Made by a program: the position numbers and the translations under genes. Positions 34,370 to 40,900 of a stretch of 40,900 nt of DNA are shown here, in pieces. Below the pieces are notes generated by a model. The model did not search any database. It worked only from the letters and a program-made list of their open reading frames with translations, and was not told where the DNA came from. Within the stretch, counting starts at the first letter, position 1. Each line of letters opens with the position of its first letter. Source of the stretch: Pirellulales bacterium (GTDB taxonomy: Bacteria > Planctomycetota > Planctomycetia > Pirellulales > JACPPG01); assembly GCA_035546535.1 (NCBI GenBank), contig DASZWQ010000001.1:1-40900 (forward strand), read 5' to 3'.

Positions 34370-35833
34370 TCAATCGACGTGCCGGAAATGTTGCAGGTCT
34401 TCGGCCGTCAGCCTTGGCCGCACAATGGCGCCGAAGTACAGCATGGCAACGATCAGCGCCCCGACGTACCAAATGCTGATCCAACGCTCAAAGGAATTAG
34501 GCGCGGCGCGGTTGTCGAAATTGCCGTAAAGCATCAACACGAACGCCACCGCCGCGAGCACCATCGCCACGGTAGGTAGCAGTGGATAGAGCGGCGTACG
34601 ATAGGGTCGCGGCAAGTCGGGCTCCCTGCGCCGCAACGCGAACAGTGCCACCATCGAGAGCGCGTACAAGGTGACGGCCCCCAGGGCACTCATCGTGATC
34701 AGGCCCGCCGTGTCGAAACAGTAAATCGACACGACACCGATCGCCAGGTTCACCGCCAGCGCCACGACGGGCGTGCCGGTCCGCGGATGGGCCTTTCCCA
34801 ACGCGCGGGGCAAAAAGCCGACGCGCCCCATGTCGAACAATGCCCGTCCTGCGACCAGCACGATGCCGTTGAACGAAGCGACGAAGCCCAGGAGACCGAT
34901 GCCCACCAGTGCATGGAACAGTGGTGAATCGACGGACACGATCTGGCCAGCGGCCAGCAGGAGCGGGTTATCGGCGGGCGTGGCGTCGGCCGCAATCATG
35001 ATCGAGCCGTCGCCGTCGGCAGTAATATGTTGCGCTTCGTACACGGCGCGCTCCCACCCTCCCACGCCGACGCATCCGGCCAGCACGATTCCTCCCAGGA
35101 TCACGAGCGTGGCAATCGCGAAGCCGAAACCGAGAGCGACATCGCGCTGCGGGTGGCGCGCCTCTTCGGCCGCGTTCGCCACGCCTTCGATAGCCACGTA
35201 GAACCACACGGCAAAGGGAATGGCCGCCAAAATGCCGGCGGCTCCGTGCGGCATTGAGTTCGCCGTGAAATGCGCGAGCTCGAAATGAGGTAGCGCCACG
35301 CCGGCGAAGAGCAAAATGCCGCTGACAGCCACGATCGTGACGAACAGCTCAAAGGCCGCGGCCTGGCGCACGCCCCACATGTTCAGCCCGGTAAACGCCA
35401 GGTAAGCCGCAAGAGCGACGTGTCGGCGATCGATGCCGGGCAGCCACTGGTTGATATAGGTGCCGATGGCCATGGCGATCGCCGGCGGGGCGAATAGGAA
35501 CTCGATCGCTTGCGCGGTGCCCGCCAGAAAGCCGGCCCCGACGCCCAGCCCGCGCGACGCGTACACAAAAACCCCGCCCGCCCGCGGGATGGCACACGCC
35601 ATTTCGGTGTAGCTAAAGACGAAGGCCAGCGCCATCAGGCTCATGAGCACATAGGCCACGAGCAAACCACCGCTACCGCCGGCGGCGAGCCCCAAATTCC
35701 AGCCGAAGTAATCGCCCGAGATCACATAGCCAACGCCCAAGCCCCAGAGAGTGATGGGGCCGAGGGATTTGTGGAGATGGCCGGTGCCTTGCGGGACCTC
35801 GGGCTTCGCAACGGGACTGGACGAATGATCCAT
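34370..35833 (-). CDS. eat: ethanolamine permease (APC family)
   Basis: The 487-residue membrane protein begins with a soluble stretch followed by LGPITLWGLGVGYVISGDYFGWNLGLA, the signature of ethanolamine permeases (a G-x-G-Y-V-I-S-G-x-Y-F-G-W-N box in segment 1), and then FSYTEMACAIPRAGGVFVYASRGLG, AGTAQAIEFLFAPPAIA and VAIEGVANAAEEARHPQRD. About 12 membrane segments. It imports ethanolamine for EutBC, whose genes lie directly downstream on the same strand. The ATG at 35833 lacks a clear ribosome site. The 156-base gap to eutB has a GCGGGC/GCCCGC stem and no gene. The assignment is strong because of both signature and operon context. Confidence 0.92.
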   Translation of the reverse strand: MDHSSSPVAKPEVPQGTGHLHKSLGPITLWGLGVGYVISGDYFGWNLGLAAGGSGGLLVAYVLMSLMALAFVFSYTEMACAIPRAGGVFVYASRGLGVGAGFLAGTAQAIEFLFAPPAIAMAIGTYINQWLPGIDRRHVALAAYLAFTGLNMWGVRQAAAFELFVTIVAVSGILLFAGVALPHFELAHFTANSMPHGAAGILAAIPFAVWFYVAIEGVANAAEEARHPQRDVALGFGFAIATLVILGGIVLAGCVGVGGWERAVYEAQHITADGDGSIMIAADATPADNPLLLAAGQIVSVDSPLFHALVGIGLLGFVASFNGIVLVAGRALFDMGRVGFLPRALGKAHPRTGTPVVALAVNLAIGVVSIYCFDTAGLITMSALGAVTLYALSMVALFALRRREPDLPRPYRTPLYPLLPTVAMVLAAVAFVLMLYGNFDNRAAPNSFERWISIWYVGALIVAMLYFGAIVRPRLTAEDLQHFRHVD

Positions 35834-36061
35834 GCGGGCGCGAAAAGCGATTCGAGGTGGACCGCCAAATGCCCGCTGGAAATTCCGTGGGCAAGTTTGT
35901 CAATATATCACAAGAAGACGCTGAAATTGATCAGGAGATTGTCTAGCCAAGCTAAGGAGGTTGCCGCCGCGAAATCTGATACTTGACTCTTGTACACTGC
36001 CGCGAAAAATGAAAGCAAGAAAAAGTATCACGCCATTCGCACGACGCGAGAGGGACCAAAA

Positions 36062-36664
36062 ATGGATACGTCGGTCTTCAAGGGCTTGCTCCCATTTCAG
36101 CACCTGCACTCTTTCATGGTGACAGCCGGTCTCGCCGTTGGGATATGGCTGTTTTTCTATTTGGAATCTCAACTCGACGAGCTCAAGCGGTCCTCAGCAT
36201 CCGTCCAGGATCGGTATGAGTTTATCCAACAGAGCGTTCTCACGGTCGTCCCTCATCCGGTGATGTACCGCACGCCGGTACTCGAACTGCCCAAGGCCCC
36301 ACCGAAGCGTCAACTGACATCCTTGGATCAATACGATCGCAAGGAAATCCTGGAGTATCTCCGGCGTGCTGCTATCTACGCTCAGACAAGGGCACGCGCC
36401 AATGGAGAAAAGGACGAGCGATGGGAGCAGGTCAGTAACGGGCTCGATTCAATTACCCAGCAGACGGACGAGCTGCGGGAAGAGTTGCTTGGAATGTGGA
36501 CGCTCGCTGATTCCCGCGAGCGTCATGCACTTTGGCAGAACTACGTGGTTTTGGCCTGCATCCTCGTTGTCGCCATTGGGTGTATCGAATGGTGCAAAGC
36601 ACAGATACGCACCAACGCTATCCAGGTGGCGGAATTGCAACTGAAGCAGAAAGCACTGGCTTAA
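36062..36664 (+). CDS. hypothetical two-TM membrane protein, 200 residues
   Basis: The product has an N-terminal membrane segment (about residues 18-36, FMVTAGLAVGIWLFFYL), a soluble middle part of about 125 residues with charged helices (SQLDELKRSSASVQDRYEF and RRAAIYAQTRARANGEKDERWEQV) and a C-terminal membrane segment (about 160-178, YVVLACILVVAIGCIEWC) followed by a short basic tail. The middle part should be in the periplasm if both ends are inside. I do not recognise the family. AGAGGGA six bases before the ATG is a good ribosome site. Codon use looks less GC-rich than in the neighbours, which may point to acquisition. It diverges from the ethanolamine operon. Confidence 0.6.
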   Translation: MDTSVFKGLLPFQHLHSFMVTAGLAVGIWLFFYLESQLDELKRSSASVQDRYEFIQQSVLTVVPHPVMYRTPVLELPKAPPKRQLTSLDQYDRKEILEYLRRAAIYAQTRARANGEKDERWEQVSNGLDSITQQTDELREELLGMWTLADSRERHALWQNYVVLACILVVAIGCIEWCKAQIRTNAIQVAELQLKQKALA

Positions 36665-36723
36665 ATGAGGCGGGGTTGATAACAGAAAGGTTGCGAAGCA
36701 ATCGCGAGCGCAAAAAGACAGGA

Positions 36724-36745
36724 CCGTCAACCTTGCGGTTGACGG
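36724..36745. repeat. 9-bp perfect hairpin
   Basis: CCGTCAACC (36724-36732) is inverted at 36737-36745 (GGTTGACGG) around TTGC. It follows the two-TM gene by 59 bases, without a T-run, so it is either a weak terminator or a REP-like unit. Confidence 0.4.
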
Positions 36746-36864
36746 CCCTGAGCGCAAGCCCTCGGCCTCTTTCTCTGTCCGGGGGCTATGCGGATTTTGT
36801 GATGCGATGGAACGCCACGCAGCGATTGGCGAACATTCGGAAGCGTCGTCGCTAATTGTCGCGC

Positions 36865-36883
36865 CCGGGCTCCCAGAGCCCGG
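36865..36883. repeat. 8-bp perfect hairpin before the sigma factor stop
   Basis: CCGGGCTC (36865-36872) and GAGCCCGG (36876-36883) flank CCA. It lies 43 bases past the end of the minus-strand sigma factor gene and could end its transcription, but has no T-run. A dispersed palindrome is the alternative. Confidence 0.4.
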
Positions 36884-36925
36884 CTACAGATGCGTTGTCA
36901 CGCGTAACGACTTGACGCGGCGGTT

Positions 36926-38581
36926 CTACGCGCTTTCCACCTCGTCGACGAAGCCGGTGAGCGCCTTGGAGCGCATCGGATGTTGTAGCTTCCGGACGGC
37001 CTTGGCTTCGATCTGCCGCACGCGTTCACGGGTTACCGAGAAAATCTGGCCGACCTCTTCCAAGGTGTACGAATAGCCGTCGGCCAGGCCGTAACGCAGT
37101 CGCAGGATTTCGCGTTCGCGATAGTTCAACTCTTCGAGCACGCTGGCGATACGCTGCTTAAGCGCTTGCTGGCTCATGTCGGCCAGCGGGTCGTCGTTGC
37201 GATGATCTTCGACGAATTCGCCGAAGAAGCTGTCGTCGTGATCGCCCACCGGCTGGTCGAGCGACAACGGATGCCGCGTCATCTTCAGAACGCAGGCCGC
37301 TTCCTCGATCGTCAGCTTGGCGGCGGCTGCCACTTCTTCGACCGACGGCTCACGCCCGGTCTTCTGCACCAGGTCGCGGGCGACCATGCGGACCCGGCTC
37401 ATCGTCTCGATCATGTGGACCGGCATGCGGATCGTCCGGCTTTGATCGGCGATCGCCCGGGTGATGGCCTGGCGAATCCACCAGGTAGCGTAGGTCGAGA
37501 ACTTGTAACCACGGGCGTGCTCGAACTTGTCGACAGCCCGCATCAGGCCGGTGTTCCCTTCCTGGATGAGGTCCAAGAAGCTCAAGCCCCGGTTGCGATA
37601 ACGCTTGGCGATCGACACGACCAGTCGCAGGTTTCCGGCCGACAGGACGCGCTTGGCGGCGTCGTAGCGCGACTGGTATTCCAGGGTGTTGTGGATGCGG
37701 CGGGCCAGCGTGGCCGGGCTGTCGAGCGTGATCCGCATCAGGTAGTGCAACTCGTCGCGCAGCCGCTTGATGGCCTCGGCCGGGGCCGACTCGCGTCGTA
37801 GGTCGCGAATCTGCTCGATCAGCGTCCCCATTCTCTGCGAAATTTCGATCAGCTTGTCCATCACGGGCTGCAAACGCTGCGTGCGCAGATTCAGCTCTTC
37901 GACCAACCGTACCGCCTTGCGACGACGCGTGACGAGTCGGCGCCAGGCAGCCTTGCGCTCGGCCCGGGGCTGCCGCTTCGAGATGGCGATGCGGAAGTCG
38001 CGCACATTCTGCCGCAACAGATGATCGAGCGTGTTCAGATTCGGCGCCAACAGCGACAGGATCTGTTTCTTCTCGGCGGCGTCGGTCACCGAGACCTCGA
38101 CGGTGCGGTCGAGGCGCAATTCGCCGTCGCGCACCTTCTTCAAAAGCGTGACCGCGCCTTGCAGCACGAAGTCGCTCGCCAGCATGTTGTCGCGGAAGCG
38201 GGTCCGCGTGAACTCGATCTGCTTGGCCGAAGAAATCTCCTGCTCGCGTGTGAGCAGCGGGATTTCGCCCATCTGCATCAGGTAAATCCTGATTGGGTCG
38301 TCGATACGGTCTTCGGAGCCCGTATCGAGATCGATCTCGCCGAGTTCCTCTTCGTCGACCTCGGCGGCTTGCGGATCGTCGTTGCCTTCGACTTCGTCAT
38401 CGATCTCTTCGGCCATTTCGCGATCGACGGGCAGGTCGTCGCTTTCCGAGGGCAACTCGCGGGACGGGCGCGCGGGGCGACCGGGTCGCCGCGGCGAGGT
38501 GGCCGGCGTGTGCTTCGCCGTGCCGGATTTCGCGGGGGCGGAATTGCGACGAACGATGGCTTTCTGGGCGGGCTTACGCAA
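36926..38581 (-). CDS. rpoD: RpoD-type principal sigma factor (sigma70)
   Basis: The 551-residue protein has the group 1/2 sigma70 layout: a basic then acidic N-terminus (Glu/Asp-rich at about residues 46-95), region 1.2 [21 protein letters not shown] (about 95-115), a long non-conserved insertion (about 125-305), regions 2.1-2.4 from [30 protein letters not shown] to [24 protein letters not shown] (about 320-395), region 3, and region 4 with [14 protein letters not shown] and the -35 helix [24 protein letters not shown]. It should recognise TTGACA/TATAAT promoters. No ATG starts the frame; a TTG at 38581 has AAGGA eight bases upstream and begins [14 protein letters not shown] sequence, so I prefer it to an upstream TTG at 38716. 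A planctomycete may encode more than one RpoD-like sigma, so housekeeping status is probable, not proved. Confidence 0.9.
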   Translation of the reverse strand: MRKPAQKAIVRRNSAPAKSGTAKHTPATSPRRPGRPARPSRELPSESDDLPVDREMAEEIDDEVEGNDDPQAAEVDEEELGEIDLDTGSEDRIDDPIRIYLMQMGEIPLLTREQEISSAKQIEFTRTRFRDNMLASDFVLQGAVTLLKKVRDGELRLDRTVEVSVTDAAEKKQILSLLAPNLNTLDHLLRQNVRDFRIAISKRQPRAERKAAWRRLVTRRRKAVRLVEELNLRTQRLQPVMDKLIEISQRMGTLIEQIRDLRRESAPAEAIKRLRDELHYLMRITLDSPATLARRIHNTLEYQSRYDAAKRVLSAGNLRLVVSIAKRYRNRGLSFLDLIQEGNTGLMRAVDKFEHARGYKFSTYATWWIRQAITRAIADQSRTIRMPVHMIETMSRVRMVARDLVQKTGREPSVEEVAAAAKLTIEEAACVLKMTRHPLSLDQPVGDHDDSFFGEFVEDHRNDDPLADMSQQALKQRIASVLEELNYREREILRLRYGLADGYSYTLEEVGQIFSVTRERVRQIEAKAVRKLQHPMRSKALTGFVDEVESA

Positions 38582-39006
38582 GGTGCTTTCCTTCTTGAAA
38601 TCGCCGAGAGACGTGCTGAACAGCCGATCGGTGAGGGGAGCCGCCAACGGGGGCGAGTGGCATGGAAGCACTCGGGGTGCCAAAGACCGCGGCACCGGGC
38701 GACAGGCTTGTCTCAAGTCATTATTCGACCGGGAGTAACGAATCGTCCAGGGCCCCTATTTCGTGCTACGGAGCCGTGGGCGATGATGTTCCCGGGCATC
38801 ATCGAGAATCCCCGATGCGTCGAGTTTTTGAAACGCCGCCGCCGACCGTTTAAGCAGCTCGTTGGTTTGGTCTGAATGGCGTGCCGGCTCGCCGCGGCGG
38901 CCGGCTTTGCCCTGTCGGGGCGGCTGCTATGATGCACCGTTCGGCCCTGTTTTGGTCGCTTCGCATCCTGCTCGTCCCCATTGCCCTCAGAGAGAACGCC
39001 CCCGCA
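38582..39006. other. 425-base intergenic region, sigma factor to carboxylase
   Basis: Divergent gap holding the promoters of both neighbours. A TATGAT box at 38928-38933 serves the carboxylase; GCATC/GATGC near 38797-38816 could pair weakly. No gene with a ribosome site was seen. Confidence 0.35.
38906..38933 (+). promoter_or_regulatory. candidate promoter of the carboxyltransferase gene
   Basis: TTTGCC (38906-38911) is followed after 16 bases by TATGAT (38928-38933), a 5/6 match to -10. Start near 38940 would leave about 67 untranslated bases before the ATG at 39007. The -35 match is poor. Confidence 0.35.
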
Positions 39007-40641
39007 ATGCCTCCTACGATCGCCGGAGACCAGCCCACCCTGGCCGAATTGACCGCGGAAATTCGCAAGCAGGAGGCCGAGATTGCCCTGGGCGGCGGTC
39101 GCAAAGCGATCGCGCGGCAACACGAGAAGGGGCGCCTCACGGCGCGCGAGCGGATCGAGAAGTTGATTGATCCGGGCACTCGTTTTTTCGAGATCGGGCT
39201 GTGGGCCGCCTGGGAGATGTATACCGAGTGGGGAGGCGCTCCGGCGGCAGGCGTCGTGTGCGGCGTGGGCACGATCGAGGGCCGGCGGCACATGATCATC
39301 GCCAATGACGCCACGGTGAAGGCCGGCGCCTTCTTTCCCGCCACGGCCAAGAAAGTATTGCGGGCACAGCGCGTGGCGTTTCAGAACCGGTTGCCGCTGG
39401 TGTACCTGGTCGACTCGGCGGGCGTCTTTCTGCCGCTGCAAGAGGACGTGTTTCCCGACGAGGATGATTTCGGCCGCATCTTTCGCAATAACGCCGTGAT
39501 GTCGGCGGCCGGCCTGGGCCAGATTTCGGCGATCATGGGCAATTGCGTGGCTGGTGGCGGTTACCTGCCTGTGTTGTGCGACAAACTGCTGATGACCGAA
39601 GGATCGGGCCTGTATCTGGCCGGGCCGGCGCTTGTGCGTAGTGCGATCGGTCAGAAGGTCGATAGCGAAGAACTGGGCGGCGCGAAAATGCACGCCCAAG
39701 TGAGCGGCACGATCGACTACCGTGACCCGGACGATTTGACCTGCCTGGCCCGGCTGCGGCGGCTGGTCTCGGCGGTGCGTCCCGATCCGGCCGTGCCGCC
39801 GGCGCCGTTTACGCGCCACGAGGCGGTGGCGCCGGCCCGACCGCCAGAAGACATTAACGAGCTGGTCAGCCCCAACCCGCGCCGCGATTACGAAGTGCGC
39901 GACGTGCTGTCGTGCATCGTCGACGCCGACACGTTCGACGAGTACAAGGCCGAATATGGCCAGTCGCTGGTGTGCGGGACGGCGCGGTTGGGCGGATTCC
40001 CCGTCGGTATCGTCGCGAATCAGCATCACCAGTCGCGTCCGGCCGATGGTCCGATCCAGTTCGGCGGCGTGCTGTACGTCGACAGCGCCGACAAGGCCGC
40101 GCGGTTCGTGATGAATTGCAATCAGGACTGGCTGCCGATCATTTTCTTCCAGGACGTAAACGGCTTCATGGTCGGGCGGGATAGCGAGCGCGAAGGAATT
40201 ATCAAGGCCGGCGCCAAGCTGGTGAACGCCATCGCCAACAGCCGCGTGCCGAAATTGACGGTGCTCGTCGGCGGTTCTTACGGGGCCGGCAACTACGCCA
40301 TGTGCGGGAAGGCCTTCGACCCTCGGCTGGTCTTCGCCTGGCCTTCGTCCCGGTGCGCCGTGATGGGGGGCGAGCAGGCCACGAGCACGCTTTTGGACGT
40401 GATGGTCAAAAGCCTCGAACGGCAGGGGCATGCCGTGGATGCCGCCGAGATGGCGGCACTGCGCGACAAGGTGAAAGGAGACTACGACCGCCAGATGGAT
40501 GCCCGCTACGGTGCCGCGCGCGGCTGGGTCGACCGGATCATCGATCCCGCGCAAACGCGCGACGAGCTGGTCTACGCCCTGGAACTGGCCACGCGCCAGG
40601 CCAGCGATGAACCGTTCCGGGTAGGGGTGTATCAGGTTTAA
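39007..40641 (+). CDS. acyl-CoA carboxylase carboxyltransferase (beta) subunit
   Basis: The 544-residue protein is of the propionyl-/methylcrotonyl-CoA carboxylase beta class: KGRLTARERIEKLIDPG near residue 40, GVGTIEGRRHMIIANDATVKAGAFFPATAKKVLRAQ, VYLVDSAGVFLPLQEDVFPDEDDFGRIFRNNAVMSAAGLGQIS, the carboxyl transferase oxyanion GNCVAGGGYLPVLCDK, and in the second half IIFFQDVNGFMVGRDSEREGIIKAGAKLVNA and GGSYGAGNYAMCGKAFDPR. It moves CO2 from carboxybiotin to an acyl-CoA. The LQEDVFPDEDDFGRIF segment is methylcrotonyl-CoA-carboxylase-like, suggesting leucine breakdown, but propionyl-CoA or another substrate is possible. No biotin carboxylase subunit is adjacent in this window; it may lie beyond the right edge. 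The ATG at 39007 follows AGAGAGAA. Confidence 0.85.
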   Translation: MPPTIAGDQPTLAELTAEIRKQEAEIALGGGRKAIARQHEKGRLTARERIEKLIDPGTRFFEIGLWAAWEMYTEWGGAPAAGVVCGVGTIEGRRHMIIANDATVKAGAFFPATAKKVLRAQRVAFQNRLPLVYLVDSAGVFLPLQEDVFPDEDDFGRIFRNNAVMSAAGLGQISAIMGNCVAGGGYLPVLCDKLLMTEGSGLYLAGPALVRSAIGQKVDSEELGGAKMHAQVSGTIDYRDPDDLTCLARLRRLVSAVRPDPAVPPAPFTRHEAVAPARPPEDINELVSPNPRRDYEVRDVLSCIVDADTFDEYKAEYGQSLVCGTARLGGFPVGIVANQHHQSRPADGPIQFGGVLYVDSADKAARFVMNCNQDWLPIIFFQDVNGFMVGRDSEREGIIKAGAKLVNAIANSRVPKLTVLVGGSYGAGNYAMCGKAFDPRLVFAWPSSRCAVMGGEQATSTLLDVMVKSLERQGHAVDAAEMAALRDKVKGDYDRQMDARYGAARGWVDRIIDPAQTRDELVYALELATRQASDEPFRVGVYQV

Positions 40642-40648
40642 ATGAGTG

Positions 40649-40676
40649 GGCAGAGGGCAGCCGGCAGAGGGCAGTT
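40649..40676 (+). repeat. degenerate heptamer array GGCAGNN (4 copies)
   Basis: GGCAG occurs at 40649, 40656, 40663 and 40670, exactly seven bases apart, just after the carboxyltransferase stop. The following bases to 40721 (with GTAGTCAGTT twice, at 40698 and 40712) look like further eroded copies. The same heptamer, in the opposite orientation, makes up the array at the window end. Confidence 0.6.
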
Positions 40677-40782
40677 TTGGTTAGTAGTGAGTAGCCGGTA
40701 GTCAGTTGCCAGTAGTCAGTTAAGAAGTGGAAAATTGGCGCACGAAATCGATATTGCGCCCGTAAGTCGCTATCACTATCGT

Positions 40783-40900
<118 letters not shown>

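Noticed and set aside
38713..40554. 613-codon minus-strand frame antisense to the carboxyltransferase
   Set aside because: His/Arg-rich mirror frame typical of GC-rich shadow translation; the + strand gene is clearly real.

Overview
The window reads as chromosomal DNA of a high-GC planctomycete, most likely of the Pirellulales type. The reasons are: two adjacent proteins with a 'LEELETRQMLA' / 'IEELERRYLL' N-terminal motif of the kind seen on planctomycete exported proteins; a principal sigma factor with a long acidic N-terminus; many short transcription units on alternating strands; and palindromic or tandem repeats in the gaps. There is no phage, integrase, CRISPR array, rRNA or tRNA that I can see. 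The lineage call is inference, not a database result.

Layout. 1-2.1 kb: a PaiB-like FMN-binding protein faces a secreted class-C beta-lactamase-fold serine hydrolase. 2.1-4.1 kb: leuA, preceded by what looks like a complete leucine attenuator: a sigma70-type promoter, a 19-residue leader peptide with 8 Leu codons, an antiterminator stem and an overlapping intrinsic terminator. This is the most notable regulatory object in the window. 4.1-10.4 kb: a 241-bp element with inverted-repeat ends, a large FtsX-type ABC permease, a small basic protein, a methyltransferase-like fragment and a GT87-like membrane glycosyltransferase. 10.4-13.7 kb: a palindrome-rich 151-bp element, a PspF-like sigma54 activator without a sensor domain, a candidate -24/-12 promoter and an APC amino-acid permease. 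13.7-20.6 kb: YqgE/AlgH, a secreted MORN-type repeat protein, an alpha/beta hydrolase, a small membrane protein, a PAP2-like membrane protein with altered catalytic motifs, and a Tat-type flavin amine oxidase.

20.7-24.0 kb: a nucleoside salvage module. A CNT-type nucleoside transporter converges on a deoC-punA-cdd operon, so uptake, deamination, phosphorolysis and deoxyribose-phosphate cleavage lie side by side. 24.1-30.0 kb: a run of + strand genes with YihY/BrkB, two tandem, overlapping AI-2E/PerM-family proteins and the glycogen debranching enzyme glgX. 30.0-31.6 kb: two paralogous exported proteins of a family I do not recognise, sharing a domain of about 70 residues. 31.9-35.8 kb: a compact ethanolamine set (permease, eutB, eutC) without microcompartment genes. 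36.1-40.6 kb: a two-TM hypothetical protein, the RpoD-type sigma factor (probably started by TTG), and an acyl-CoA carboxylase carboxyltransferase subunit. The window ends inside a heptanucleotide tandem array (CTGCCTA), with degenerate copies of the same heptamer in inverted orientation just upstream.

Start codons were chosen from Shine-Dalgarno spacing and family N-termini and are inferences. Promoters and RNA structures were found by eye.
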